Source of the DNA: Maribacter cobaltidurans
GTDB lineage: Bacteria > Bacteroidota > Bacteroidia > Flavobacteriales > Flavobacteriaceae
Direction: 5' to 3'
Assembly (NCBI RefSeq): GCF_002269385.1
Contig: NZ_CP022957.1
Location: 491,001 to 555,000 of the forward strand
DNA: 64,000 nucleotides
Position numbers and translations under genes: made by a program. Shown here piece by piece: positions 16,849 through 25,526 of the stretch (positions are counted from its first letter, which is position 1; each line of letters starts with the position of its first letter). Below the pieces are notes generated by a model. It searched no databases and was not told where the DNA came from. It saw only the letters and a program-made list of their open reading frames with translations.

Positions 16849-16883
16849 AAAAGAGGCATCAATCCTAAATTGATGCCTCTTTT
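16849..16883 (-). terminator. rho-independent terminator of the nusB-yajC operon
   Basis: A perfect 14-bp stem (AAAAGAGGCATCAA and its complement) with a 7-base loop lies 19 bases after the yajC stop. In the minus direction it is followed by a T-rich run. Confidence 0.85.
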
Positions 16884-16901
16884 GCTGTAGATAATTTACT
16901 T

Positions 16902-17189
16902 TTATTTTTTTTCCGGAGCGGATAGTTTTTTGCTCATTTCCATGGAAATTGCAGAGCGATCAAACTTTAGCTTGCCTGCCATGGTTTCCAAAATGCAGGA
17001 AAAATCCTTGTCGTTCAACTCTACGACTTTACCATGTAGGCCACTCTTTGTTATTACCCTGTCACCACGCTTTAGTTCCGCAGCAAATTTCTTCTCGTCC
17101 TTTTGTCGTTTCATTTGGGGCCTGATCATAAAAAAATATGCGACCACAAAAATCAAAATCATTGGAAGAAACTGTCCTATATCACCCAT
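16902..17189 (-). CDS. yajC: preprotein translocase subunit YajC
   Basis: The 95-residue protein has one N-terminal transmembrane segment (FLPMILIFVVAYFFMI), then the family motif RPQMKRQKDEKKF and a small cytoplasmic domain (LKRGDRVITKSGLHGKVVELND). YajC associates with SecDF and the Sec translocon in the inner membrane. It lies 30 bases after the DUF1573 gene, in the nusB-DUF1573-yajC order that is common in Bacteroidota. Confidence 0.95.
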   Translation of the reverse strand: MGDIGQFLPMILIFVVAYFFMIRPQMKRQKDEKKFAAELKRGDRVITKSGLHGKVVELNDKDFSCILETMAGKLKFDRSAISMEMSKKLSAPEKK

Positions 17190-17219
17190 TTTTTGGTAGT
17201 ATTATAATATTAACCTAAA

Positions 17220-17690
17220 TTATTTAACAGGTCCTAACGGTGCTGCTCCCTTTGGATTTACAAATGCCTTGATTCTTAGTAATTCAGAACCTTTTTCCGT
17301 ATTGGCCGTTACCGTAATGGTTTTAGTAACTTGGTTTTGGCCTTGTCCATTAAACTTAACCAACAATTCACCTGTTTCGCCTGGAGCTATAGGCTCTTTT
17401 GGAGGATTGGGAACGGTACAGCCACAGCTACTTTTAGCATCTGTTATAATTAACGGTGCATTACCTGTATTCGTAAATTTAAATGCTGTTTCCTGTGGAG
17501 TTCCTTGTTCAATGGTTCCAAAATCATGTTCAGCCTTCTCAAAAGTCATCACTGGAACCGCCTTTGCAGCTTCATCCCTAACCGCCGCCTCGGCAACATT
17601 ATCAGATTTGATTTTACTGGATGCGTTCTCCTTGCAAGAAGTGAACGAAAACAAAGCGACTACGCCAATGGCAAAAACTACTTTTTTCAT
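17220..17690 (-). CDS. DUF1573 domain lipoprotein
   Basis: The 156-residue protein has a lipoprotein signal (ALFSFTSCKEN) and a DUF1573 immunoglobulin-like domain: MTFEKAEHDFGTIEQGTPQETAFKFTNTGNAPLIITDAKSSCGCTVPNPPKEPIAPGETGELLVKFN. The SSCGCT motif is the family hallmark. DUF1573 proteins are abundant secreted or periplasmic proteins of Bacteroidota with no established biochemical role. It lies between nusB (41 bases) and yajC (30 bases) in one operon. Confidence 0.9.
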   Translation of the reverse strand: MKKVVFAIGVVALFSFTSCKENASSKIKSDNVAEAAVRDEAAKAVPVMTFEKAEHDFGTIEQGTPQETAFKFTNTGNAPLIITDAKSSCGCTVPNPPKEPIAPGETGELLVKFNGQGQNQVTKTITVTANTEKGSELLRIKAFVNPKGAAPLGPVK

Positions 17691-17731
17691 TATTGATTTT
17701 TTTTAGATTAAAACAAAATTAGAAAATATTT

Positions 17732-18682
17732 TTATAACAGGCCTCGCCCCATTTTATTTAGCTTACCCTCTTTTTTATATTCTTTTGTAAGCTTATCCAA
17801 AATACCATTTATAAAAATGCTACTCTTTGGGGTAGAATACTCCTTGGCAATCTCCAAATATTCATTAATGGTGACCCGTTCTGGAATGGAAGGAAAATAG
17901 AGCAACTCGCAAATGGCCATCTTTAGTAATATTGAGTCAACATCCGCTATCCGGTCCTTGTCCCAGTTTGGGGTCTTACCTTCGATCTCCTTCTCCAACA
18001 ATTCGTTTTTCAACAACGTTTTTTTTAATAAATTATTGGCAAAGTCCATATCTTCCTGATCTTTTAACAATTTGGGGAGGAAGAAATTTGAGCTTTGATT
18101 GGGCTTTATTTTTTTTAATTGCTTTAACAGAAAGGTATTTACAATGGGTATGTCGTCTACCCAGGTTAGTTTGTTGTCTTCAAAATAATCATATATTTTA
18201 TCGTTTGGAGCGATAACTTCCTTAAAAAGAGCAATGAAAACTTCCCTGTCCTGTTCATAACCTCCATCGGGATTTGTCATATATTCCTTGTAAATATCAC
18301 TATCAACAATAGACTTGTATATAAGCCTCACATACTCTTCGTTCAAGTACCAGTTGTCCAATTTTCTACTTGAAAGTTCTTCCTTAACCAAAGAATTTTC
18401 CTGAAGTTGAACCAGAAATCTGTTGTTTACAAACTTAGCCTTATTGGGAAAATGATTTTGGGAATCGTCTGAAAGATACTTTTTAGTAGAAAGATTCAGT
18501 TGCTCTGCGGCCAATTTCTGAATTTCTTTAAAAAGACTTAGCCACAGCAAATAGAGGGTATACGTATTCTCTATGCTTACTTTTAAAAATTTCTCCTGTT
18601 TTTGAAGCGAGTCATCCTTGGATTGAATTAGGGAGTAAATACATTGCATTACCTTTACCCTAATATGCCTTCTTGTAAGCAT
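17732..18682 (-). CDS. nusB: transcription antitermination protein NusB, long Bacteroidota form
   Basis: The 316-residue protein begins MLTRRHIRVKVMQCIYSL, matching the NusB start. The C-terminal third carries the NusB fold (KDRIADVDSILLKMAICELLYFPSIPERVTINEYLEIAKEYSTPKSSIFINGILDKL). NusB binds BoxA RNA with NusE (S10) and supports rRNA antitermination. E. coli NusB has about 140 residues; the extra N-terminal and central helical region is usual in Bacteroidota. It is the first gene of the nusB-DUF1573-yajC operon. Confidence 0.93.
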   Translation of the reverse strand: MLTRRHIRVKVMQCIYSLIQSKDDSLQKQEKFLKVSIENTYTLYLLWLSLFKEIQKLAAEQLNLSTKKYLSDDSQNHFPNKAKFVNNRFLVQLQENSLVKEELSSRKLDNWYLNEEYVRLIYKSIVDSDIYKEYMTNPDGGYEQDREVFIALFKEVIAPNDKIYDYFEDNKLTWVDDIPIVNTFLLKQLKKIKPNQSSNFFLPKLLKDQEDMDFANNLLKKTLLKNELLEKEIEGKTPNWDKDRIADVDSILLKMAICELLYFPSIPERVTINEYLEIAKEYSTPKSSIFINGILDKLTKEYKKEGKLNKMGRGLL

Positions 18683-18719
18683 GTTAAAGAACTTTTGTTA
18701 TGATGAATATTTTCTGAGG

Positions 18720-18751
18720 CAAAAGTACGCATCTATTTAAATCGATACCAA
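18720..18751 (-). promoter_or_regulatory. Bacteroidota promoter of the nusB operon
   Basis: On the minus strand there is a TTG (18751-18749), a 21-base spacer and TACTTTTG (18727-18720), about 37 bases before the nusB ATG. Both elements match the consensus. Confidence 0.7.
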
Positions 18752-18976
18752 ACCATTCCAAACTAATTTTGGACAAACCTGTTTATTTTTAATTCCCGGT
18801 AATCTTCATAACTAATCTTTGGTAAATGAAAGATTCACATGTAAAAAAATAAAAATGATATACGCTTGTTATTTTTCCTTTTTGCCGAAATTCCAATAAC
18901 AGATATTTCATCAATATAATAGAGGGGCTTTAAATTTTGGGTGTTCTTTGAAATATAGGTAGAATGCAAAAAAAGC

Positions 18977-18984
18977 TATCTTTG
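18977..18984 (+). promoter_or_regulatory. -7 element for the ABC exporter gene
   Basis: TATCTTTG matches TAnnTTTG 29 bases before the ATG. No TTG lies at the usual distance upstream, so only the -7 half is clear. Confidence 0.45.
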
Positions 18985-19013
18985 ATGATTTCAAATTACC
19001 ACTAGAACTTTAC

Positions 19014-20765
19014 ATGAAGGAACTTAGGCATCTAAATAAATACTTTAAAAAATATTGGCTTAAACTCTTTGTGGGAATCATCATCACCATAATTGCCCGA
19101 ATCTTCCAATTGGTGATGCCGTCTTATGTAAATAAAATTATTTCTGTAGTAGAGAAATTTCTCGATACTGAAATTGCCAAAACCGAGGCACAGTCCTTAT
19201 TATTGGAATACATACTAATCATCGTTGGCGCAGCATTGCTTTCTGGTTTTTTCACCTTCCTAATGAGGCAGACCATAATCAATGTATCCCGTTACATTGA
19301 ATATGATTTAAAAAATGAGATTTTTGACCATTATCAAAATCTCAGTCTCAATTTTTATAAAAAAAACAGGACGGGTGATTTAATGAATCGCATTAGCGAA
19401 GATGTAAACCAGGTTCGTCTCTATGCCGGTCCGGCAATCATGTATGGGATACAAACCTTGACCCTCTTTGTATGTTTGGTACCATTAATGTTCATAAAGG
19501 CACCTACTTTGGCGGCATATACACTTCTTCCTCTACCCATATTATCCGTTCTAATTTATAAAATAAGTAAGGTAATCCATAAACGGAGTACTATAGTGCA
19601 ACAATATCTATCCACACTTTCAACATTTACCCAGGAGATTTTCTCAGGTGTTTCAGTCATCAAGGCATATAACTTGGAACCCAGAACCCATGAAGAGCTT
19701 AAATTTCTAGCCAATGATGGCAAGGATAAAAGTATGAGCTTGGCCAAGGTAAACGCTTGGTTCTTTCCTTTGATGATTTTACTTATAGGCATTAGTAACA
19801 TTCTAGTCATTTATATTGGTGGAATGCAATACTTAAGGGGTGAAATTGGAGTGGGGCTTATTGCGGAGTTTATTCTTTATGTAAATATGCTTACATGGCC
19901 CGTGGCCATAGTAGGTTGGCTTACCTCCATAGTTCAAAGGGCAGAAGCCAGCCAAAAAAGAATCAACGAGTTTTTGGAACAACACTCAGAACTTGACAAT
20001 GGCAATATTGAACTCAAGGATGTAAAAGGCAAAGTTGAGTTCAAAGATGTTAGCTTCACATACGAGGATACAGAAATAAATGCGATTAAACACCTATCCT
20101 TTACAATTAATCCAGGTGAAACGACAGCAATTTTAGGAAAAACGGGGTCCGGTAAATCTACCATATTGGATTTGGTGGCGCGATTATATGATGTCTCATC
20201 CGGAGAAATACTAATTGACGGAAAACCCATAAGGGAATATGAAATAACCAGTCTAAGACAAGCCATTGGAGCGGTTCCACAAGATGCTTTTCTATTTTCC
20301 GATAGTATTAGGAACAATATTAAATTCGGAAAGGAAGATGCTACCGAAGAAGAGATTATCTCCATTGCCAAAGAAGCAGTGGTCCATGAAAATATAATGG
20401 GCTTCTCCAAAAAATATGATACTGTTTTGGGAGAAAGGGGCATTACCCTAAGTGGAGGTCAAAAACAGCGTGTATCCATTGCCAGGGCCTTATTGAAAAA
20501 TCCAAAAATCTATTTATTCGATGATTGCCTTTCAGCTGTAGACACAGAAACAGAAGAAGAAATTCTTGCCAATCTCAAAAAGGCATCCAAGGAAAAGACT
20601 ACATTAATTGTAAGTCACAGGGTTTCATCTGCGAAAAATGCCGATAAAATCTTGGTTCTCGAGGACGGCCAGCTGATTCAAGAAGGCACACATGAAGAAT
20701 TAAATTCTTTAGATGGCTACTATAAAGAACTTTATAAGAATCAACTATCGGACAAAGAAAACTAA
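19014..20765 (+). CDS. ABC transporter, fused permease and ATPase (exporter type)
   Basis: The 583-residue protein is an MsbA/MdlB-like half-transporter. The first 310 residues hold the six-helix exporter membrane domain (LKLFVGIIITIIARIFQLVMPSYV, ILIIVGAALLSGFFTFLM, LYAGPAIMYGIQTLTLFVCLVPLMF). The nucleotide-binding domain has Walker A (GKTGSGKST), Q-loop (VPQDAFLFSDSI), signature LSGGQKQR, Walker B (IYLFDDCLSAVD) and the H-loop (IVSHR). As a half-transporter it should dimerise. The cargo cannot be told from sequence; lipids or drugs are the usual possibilities. Confidence 0.92.
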   Translation: MKELRHLNKYFKKYWLKLFVGIIITIIARIFQLVMPSYVNKIISVVEKFLDTEIAKTEAQSLLLEYILIIVGAALLSGFFTFLMRQTIINVSRYIEYDLKNEIFDHYQNLSLNFYKKNRTGDLMNRISEDVNQVRLYAGPAIMYGIQTLTLFVCLVPLMFIKAPTLAAYTLLPLPILSVLIYKISKVIHKRSTIVQQYLSTLSTFTQEIFSGVSVIKAYNLEPRTHEELKFLANDGKDKSMSLAKVNAWFFPLMILLIGISNILVIYIGGMQYLRGEIGVGLIAEFILYVNMLTWPVAIVGWLTSIVQRAEASQKRINEFLEQHSELDNGNIELKDVKGKVEFKDVSFTYEDTEINAIKHLSFTINPGETTAILGKTGSGKSTILDLVARLYDVSSGEILIDGKPIREYEITSLRQAIGAVPQDAFLFSDSIRNNIKFGKEDATEEEIISIAKEAVVHENIMGFSKKYDTVLGERGITLSGGQKQRVSIARALLKNPKIYLFDDCLSAVDTETEEEILANLKKASKEKTTLIVSHRVSSAKNADKILVLEDGQLIQEGTHEELNSLDGYYKELYKNQLSDKEN

Positions 20766-20833
20766 AAATTAGTTGTCGAATAACTATTTTTTTTCCATTT
20801 TTGATAGACTAACCATAGAATATAAATAAGGAA

Positions 20834-21208
20834 ATGAGCGAAAGAGATTTAATGGATCAAGAGGAAATTCACTCTAAAGTTTTAAGGGCAGGAAGAAGAA
20901 CTTACTTTTTTGATGTACGAAGCACTAAGGCAGGCGACTATTATTTGACGATTACAGAGAGTAAGAAATTTACCCACGACGATGGTTCCTTCCACTACAA
21001 AAAACACAAAATTTACCTCTATAAGGAAGATTTTGAAGCCTTCAGGGAAAATGTTGAGGAAATGATGGATTTTATTATCAACGAAAAAGGTAAGGAGGTA
21101 ATTTCAGAAAGACACCAAAAGGACTTTAAAAAAGAGGAAGAAACAAGTAATGCCGAGGATTCAAATTCCAGTGGCAGTTTCACCGATGTAAGTTTCGACG
21201 ATATTTAA
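20834..21208 (+). CDS. PUR family DNA/RNA-binding protein (DUF3276)
   Basis: The 124-residue protein matches the bacterial PUR-alpha-like family PF11680: KVLRAGRRTYFFDVRSTKAGDYYLTITESKK, FHYKKHKIYLYKEDFEAFRENVEEMMDFII. The fold binds single-stranded purine-rich DNA or RNA. A charged, disordered tail of about 30 residues follows. It is 68 bases after the ABC gene and has its own downstream terminator. Its physiological role in Bacteroidota is not settled. Confidence 0.9.
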   Translation: MSERDLMDQEEIHSKVLRAGRRTYFFDVRSTKAGDYYLTITESKKFTHDDGSFHYKKHKIYLYKEDFEAFRENVEEMMDFIINEKGKEVISERHQKDFKKEEETSNAEDSNSSGSFTDVSFDDI

Positions 21209-21235
21209 TTTAGAAGAACCTTCACAAACAAAACC

Positions 21236-21269
21236 AACGACCCTCCGCTGTAGGGTCGTTTTTATTTTC
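21236..21269 (+). terminator. rho-independent terminator of the PUR-family gene
   Basis: The stem AACGACCCT / AGGGTCGTT (9 bp) with a 7-base loop at 21236-21260 is followed by TTTATTTTC, 27 bases after the stop codon. Confidence 0.85.
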
Positions 21270-21289
21270 AGTAAATATGTTCTTTTAGA

Positions 21290-22333
21290 TTAGGCCAATT
21301 TGACCAATATTCTATTCAATAGATAGATACCAAAGACCATAATGAAGCCCATTGTCAAATTCATCCAAACGGATATTACTATGAACAGAATAATATAATA
21401 AACCGTAAAACCTATCTGGGCAGTAGCATACCTTAGGGTTCCCATAAATTCCGGCTCCCAGACCTTCGGCTTCATATAAAATCTCCATAAAAACCAAACT
21501 GGAAAGTTCAGGATCGCGATTAGCACTTTGAAAAAGTTAATTTTTGGCTTTGATCGTGAAGATGGGTCAGATTCCCCTCCTTCTTCCATTAAGGTTTTTA
21601 CTTTTGCGTTAATAGCTTCTGGCCTCAAATAAGAATGTTTCTTGGATTCAATTTGAGCAACTATCCTGTCATAATCCGGTTCCGTGTCTATATGTGTAGT
21701 AAGTTTCTTTAAAGCTGAAGAAACAGCTGTTTTCGTTCTGTTTTCAGAACCTTTTAAATCTGTAGCGTCATACAATGACTCGGCACTTATTGGTTTACCA
21801 TAATAGACCGCTACAGAATCTGGAAAACTTGTCGCATCCTCATAATTTAAGCCCACAGGAACAATCTGTAAATCGATACCAGGATTCTGTTGCAATGTTC
21901 TAAAAACTATTCTGGTAAAGCCTTTACTCAAAGGTCTCACCCTACGTTTTAAATTATGGTTGGCTTCAGGGAACATTACCAAAGATTTGCCGTTTCCCAA
22001 AATTTTGGAACAGATATCAAAAACCTCATCGTTCTTACTTAAGGACCTTCTCCCATCCCGAATACGATATACAGGAATCATTTGAAAAAAGTTGAAAATT
22101 TTATTTAATAGAGGTTTTCCAAAGACATCGGCACGGGTTAGAAAATAAGGTTTTCTATTGCAGTCAACCGCAATTAACAAGACATCCATAAGTGCACTCT
22201 GGTGATTGGGCAGAAACAAAACGGGCTTGCCCTTGGGTACATTATCCAAGCCAAATACCTCGATCTTTTTGTGATATGAATGTAGGCCAGTCCTTATATA
22301 GACCTTTACCATGCCATAAAGCAAGTTTTTCAT
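21290..22333 (-). CDS. lysophospholipid (1-acylglycerol-3-phosphate) acyltransferase family protein
   Basis: The 347-residue PlsC-like membrane enzyme transfers an acyl chain to a lysophospholipid. It has the catalytic HX4D motif in LFLPNHQSALMDVLL, the FPEAN block (SLVMFPEANHNLKRRVRPLSKGFTRI) and a following PVGLNYE. Two C-terminal transmembrane segments (ATAQIGFTVYYIILFIVISVW, TMGFIMVFGIYLLN) and about 100 extra residues make it longer than PlsC itself, so the acceptor may differ. Its ATG overlaps the stop of the transporter gene by 4 bases (ATGA). Confidence 0.88.
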   Translation of the reverse strand: MKNLLYGMVKVYIRTGLHSYHKKIEVFGLDNVPKGKPVLFLPNHQSALMDVLLIAVDCNRKPYFLTRADVFGKPLLNKIFNFFQMIPVYRIRDGRRSLSKNDEVFDICSKILGNGKSLVMFPEANHNLKRRVRPLSKGFTRIVFRTLQQNPGIDLQIVPVGLNYEDATSFPDSVAVYYGKPISAESLYDATDLKGSENRTKTAVSSALKKLTTHIDTEPDYDRIVAQIESKKHSYLRPEAINAKVKTLMEEGGESDPSSRSKPKINFFKVLIAILNFPVWFLWRFYMKPKVWEPEFMGTLRYATAQIGFTVYYIILFIVISVWMNLTMGFIMVFGIYLLNRILVKLA

Positions 22334-23250
22334 GCCAGTGTCTTACCTTTTATAGGTTTCGCGTTCCAATAACTAGCCAAAATCAAACCAGAAACCATAT
22401 GCCAAATTCCCCAAAAAGCGGCCAAAATGGCCATACCCCCCAATCCATCAAAGAAGGTAAATATTAAAAGTAAACCAAGACCTGAGTTTTGAATGCCCGT
22501 TTCAATAGTAATGGATCGAATGTTTTGGTAGTCCAAATGAAATACCTTCGCAATTCCATATCCTCCCAAAAAAGCTAACAGATTATGAAGTAGCACAATC
22601 CAAAAAATATATAACACATAGTCCAAAAAAATTGAAATATTATTCATCAATGCCAAAACCACCAATAAAATAAAAAACACTAAAGAAAATACTTTAAAAA
22701 ACTTGGCCAATCGTAAAGCGAGAATGGGCTTCCAACGATTCATGCCCATACCCAAGATTAAAGGTATGCCGAGCAATAAAGCCACAAGTTTTACCATTTT
22801 CATGGGCTCAATTGCCACAGAATTCAATATCGTTGAAGTTGGCTCATAAAGGGATCCCCAAAACTCTAGATTGAAAGGTGTCATAATAATGGCCAAGATG
22901 GTCGCAATTGCCGTAAGACAGACCGATAGTGCCGTATTTCCACCACCCAAATGAGTAATATAATTGGATATATTACCTCCGGGACATGCGGCCACCATGA
23001 ACATTCCCAAGGCTACACTAGGATAGGGTCTCAGAAAATAAACCAATAAAAAAGTGATTAAGGGCAATAACAAAAATTGACTTGCAACCCCAACCAAAAC
23101 AGGCTTAGGCTTAATCCATAGTTGTTTAAAATCCTTGAATGAAATTTCAAGTGCTATCCCGAACATGACCAATGCCAAAACAAAGTTCATTAGCCATAAG
23201 GCTTCGTTGTCAAAATTAATCTGAACGCTATCCAGGGTATCTTCAGCCAA
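22330..23250 (-). CDS. bile acid:sodium symporter (BASS) family protein
   Basis: The 306-residue integral membrane protein has about nine or ten hydrophobic segments and family motifs: LVMFGIALEISFKDFKQLW, MVAACPGGNISNYITHLGGGNTALSVCLTAIATILAI and TIETGIQNSGLGLLLI. The last is the crossover-helix sodium site. Members import organic anions with sodium; the substrate here is unknown. The start is a TTG at 23250, because an in-frame stop lies just upstream and the next Met falls inside the first helix. It is translationally coupled to the acyltransferase. Confidence 0.88.
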   Translation of the reverse strand: MAEDTLDSVQINFDNEALWLMNFVLALVMFGIALEISFKDFKQLWIKPKPVLVGVASQFLLLPLITFLLVYFLRPYPSVALGMFMVAACPGGNISNYITHLGGGNTALSVCLTAIATILAIIMTPFNLEFWGSLYEPTSTILNSVAIEPMKMVKLVALLLGIPLILGMGMNRWKPILALRLAKFFKVFSLVFFILLVVLALMNNISIFLDYVLYIFWIVLLHNLLAFLGGYGIAKVFHLDYQNIRSITIETGIQNSGLGLLLIFTFFDGLGGMAILAAFWGIWHMVSGLILASYWNAKPIKGKTLA

Positions 23251-23373
23251 AAATTTTCAATTAAATTCCATCCAACCCTAAAAACACAAAATGTGAATCC
23301 CGTAGAGCGGACAAGAAGGCAATATACTAAAATAGTGTTAAAATACTAAGGGCTCTTTTAATCTGAATGCACA

Positions 23374-23676
23374 TTACCGAAGCTTTAGTTTTTCAATCAT
23401 TTCCCTAGAAACGTTTCCGGCATATACTCCATAAGCATCCACCAAAAGGCCCTTTTCCCCGGTATTGGTCTCAATTGCATATAGAATTGTGCTATCATCC
23501 GGATTGGTCTGCCCCTCGAAACGATAATATTTAACAACATTGAGGTCAACGGCCTTATGGATTTTTTTCTTCGCCTTATTTTCTACTCCGGCATCACAAA
23601 GGTTAAAATCTTCAGTAAAACCTTCGTCCTTGAGGCTATTGATAGCCTCGGTAAGGGATATATATGATTTTTCCAT
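23374..23676 (-). CDS. small conserved Bacteroidota protein of unknown function
   Basis: This 100-residue soluble protein begins MEKSYISLTEAINSLKDEGFTEDFNL and contains KVVHKAVDL-like basic and YRFEGQTNPDDSTILYAIET segments, ending in LLVDAYGVYAGNVSREMIEKLKL. Proteins of this kind are often labelled phosphoribosylpyrophosphate synthetase in Bacteroidota genomes. At 100 residues it is far too short for PRPP synthetase and lacks its PRPP-binding motif, so I treat that label as a carried-over error. It has no clear operon partner. Confidence 0.7.
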   Translation of the reverse strand: MEKSYISLTEAINSLKDEGFTEDFNLCDAGVENKAKKKIHKAVDLNVVKYYRFEGQTNPDDSTILYAIETNTGEKGLLVDAYGVYAGNVSREMIEKLKLR

Positions 23677-23768
23677 GTTAAGTTCTTTTAATTTCTTTTA
23701 AGTTAAGAATAGATTACACCAATCGCAACACCTATAGATTTTATAACTTTGAACTTTAAACTTGAGCC

Positions 23769-24329
23769 ATGGCAAGAACACCTAGTAATATGTTGGAACT
23801 GGGCACAAAGGCACCCTATTTTAGCCTTTTGGATACGGTTTCCGGAAAAAAATTCAAACTCGATAAACTTGTTGGGGAAAATGGGACCGTTATAATGTTC
23901 ATTTGCAATCATTGCCCATTCGTTATACATGTAAATCCAAAAATTGTTGAATTGGCAAATATATATCGGCCCAAAGGCATCCACTTTATTGCCATCTCCA
24001 GTAACGATGTTGAGAATTACCCACAAGATGCACCACACCTAATGAAGTTAAAGGCAAAGGAAGAAGGATATACCTTTCCATATTTATATGATGAATCACA
24101 GGAAGTTGCCAAAGCTTACGATGCTGCCTGTACTCCGGACTTTTATTTATTCGATTCCGAAAAGTCATTAGTATATAGAGGACAATTGGATAGTTCACGC
24201 CCAGATAACGGGATTCCACTGACCGGGGAAGACCTTATGGGTGCCATGGATGCACTGTTATTGGGAACCGAAATAAACGGTCATCAAAAACCTAGTATTG
24301 GGTGTAACATAAAATGGAAAACCCAATAA
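23769..24329 (+). CDS. thioredoxin family protein (AhpC/TSA-like redoxin)
   Basis: The 186-residue thioredoxin-fold protein has the pair CxxC in MFICNHCPFVIHVNPKI, followed by FIAISSNDVENYPQDAPHLMK, YLYDESQEVAKAYDAACTPDFYLFD (cis-Pro block) and YRGQLDSSRP. The NHCPFV pattern is typical of a redoxin subgroup common in Bacteroidota. No signal peptide is present, so it acts in the cytoplasm. It is probably a thiol reductase or peroxidase; the partner is unknown. The GNAT gene starts 27 bases after its stop. Confidence 0.85.
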   Translation: MARTPSNMLELGTKAPYFSLLDTVSGKKFKLDKLVGENGTVIMFICNHCPFVIHVNPKIVELANIYRPKGIHFIAISSNDVENYPQDAPHLMKLKAKEEGYTFPYLYDESQEVAKAYDAACTPDFYLFDSEKSLVYRGQLDSSRPDNGIPLTGEDLMGAMDALLLGTEINGHQKPSIGCNIKWKTQ

Positions 24330-24356
24330 CCACTTCATTTAGGATAGGGATTTTTT

Positions 24357-24890
24357 ATGAACCATAAAAATGACATTCAGTTTCAACCCTTGGTTCCAGA
24401 ACTTTATTCCGTTTATATACAAATAGGTAAAAAGTCTTACAACCAACATTATAGGCATCTTTGGCCCAATGGGAATACCTCCACCTATATTGAAAATAGT
24501 TTTACCAATGCTGTATTATCCAAAGAGGAAAAGGACCTTAATACCAAACTTTACCTAGTGAAACTGGGAGTTTTATATGTTGGCATTTTAAAGATTACGT
24601 TGCACAAAAAGGTAGGACAACATAAAGCGCTTGAAGCACTATACTTGGATAAAATCTATATTTTAAAGGAATATTCCGGAAATGGAATTGGTAGAATGTG
24701 TATTGAATTTGTAGCTGACCTTGCCAAAAATCTTTCAAAAAAAGCCATTTATTTGGAATCTATGAAAAAGGGTGCTGCATTATCCTTTTACCTGTCCCAT
24801 AACTTCACGGTCGTCGCCTCGACCAAGGTACCCTTTGAGCAAGTTATAGAAACCGAAAAGGCCATGTACTTACTGATGAAAAAAATATAA
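24357..24890 (+). CDS. GNAT family N-acetyltransferase
   Basis: The 177-residue protein has the GNAT core: LYLDKIYILKEYSGNGIGRMCIEFVADLAKNLSKKAIYLESMKKGAALSFYLSHNF. The Q/RxxGxG/A acetyl-CoA loop appears as EYSGNGIG. The N-terminal part (HYRHLWPNGNTSTYIENSF) resembles diamine or peptide acetyltransferases of this family. It probably forms an operon with the preceding redoxin and is convergent with the YfiT-like gene, 1 base apart. The acceptor substrate is not known. Confidence 0.85.
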   Translation: MNHKNDIQFQPLVPELYSVYIQIGKKSYNQHYRHLWPNGNTSTYIENSFTNAVLSKEEKDLNTKLYLVKLGVLYVGILKITLHKKVGQHKALEALYLDKIYILKEYSGNGIGRMCIEFVADLAKNLSKKAIYLESMKKGAALSFYLSHNFTVVASTKVPFEQVIETEKAMYLLMKKI

Positions 24891-24891
24891 C

Positions 24892-25428
24892 CTACCAGCC
24901 TTTGTTTTCCACTAAATTTCTAATATGGGCCAAATGATGATTACCATGCCAAGCATATTTACCCATGTTTTCTTCCACGCTAACTTTGGTGTTTCCTTCA
25001 GGATGCAGATAACTTTTTTTTAAGTCCGTTTCGCCAAGTCCCTTAAGTAAATAAACCATTTTGGAGTGCAAGGCCTTTAAGTAATTTATGGACAGTTCTA
25101 TGGGAGCCGTCCTAGCGTCAAAAAGGTTGCTCCAATCTTTTTCCTCGTAGGCCTTGATTAAAGGTGTTTTTTCGGCAAGAGCCCATTTAAAGCGTGTATA
25201 GCTATGGTGGTGGCTATCGGCAATATGGTGAACCAACTGTCTAACCGTCCAACCTCCCGGTCTATATCGGGTTTCCAATTGTTCATTGTTCAATTTAAAA
25301 ACTAGTGAGCCTAGTCTTTCAGGCAGCGATTCCATATCACTTATCCATACTTCCCTAATTTCCTTAGTGATGATTTCAGGACGGTGAAAGTGTCCAATGG
25401 GATATCGTAGTTTTTCTAAATCTTCCAT
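24892..25428 (-). CDS. YfiT/BstA-like DinB superfamily transferase
   Basis: The 178-residue four-helix-bundle protein is of the YfiT (bacillithiol transferase BstA) group. The opening LRYPIGHFHRPEIITKE is characteristic. The metal-binding histidines are in RQLVHHIADSHHHSYTRFKWAL and YAWHGNHHLAHIRNL. Such enzymes use a nickel- or zinc-bound site to attach a thiol (bacillithiol in Firmicutes and some Bacteroidota) to electrophiles. The cofactor in this organism is inference. Confidence 0.87.
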   Translation of the reverse strand: MEDLEKLRYPIGHFHRPEIITKEIREVWISDMESLPERLGSLVFKLNNEQLETRYRPGGWTVRQLVHHIADSHHHSYTRFKWALAEKTPLIKAYEEKDWSNLFDARTAPIELSINYLKALHSKMVYLLKGLGETDLKKSYLHPEGNTKVSVEENMGKYAWHGNHHLAHIRNLVENKGW

Positions 25429-25473
25429 TATATAAAGGTAAACTTTAATAGACTTTTAACCTTAAAATTTTCT

Positions 25474-25501
25474 TTGGAACACCAATAATCTAGTAATTTT
25501 A
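25474..25501 (+). promoter_or_regulatory. promoter of the peroxiredoxin gene
   Basis: TTG (25474-25476), a 17-base spacer and TAATTTTA (25494-25501, one mismatch to TAnnTTTG) lie about 25 bases before the ATG. Confidence 0.5.
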
Positions 25502-25526
25502 TAGGATAAACAAAATATACTTTATT

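Larger units (their letters stand above)
18683..19013. other. divergent intergenic region between nusB and the ABC exporter
   Basis: These 331 bases hold the two divergent promoters listed separately. The A+T-rich middle has no open frame of note and no hairpin that I can see. Confidence 0.5.

Noticed and set aside
19934..20443. 170-codon minus-strand frame inside the ABC exporter
   Set aside because: It is antisense to the conserved nucleotide-binding domain, resembles no family, and reflects codon bias of the real gene.
23374..23676. Phosphoribosylpyrophosphate synthetase
   Set aside because: The protein is 100 residues long and has no PRPP-binding motif; the usual label for this family looks like an inherited error.
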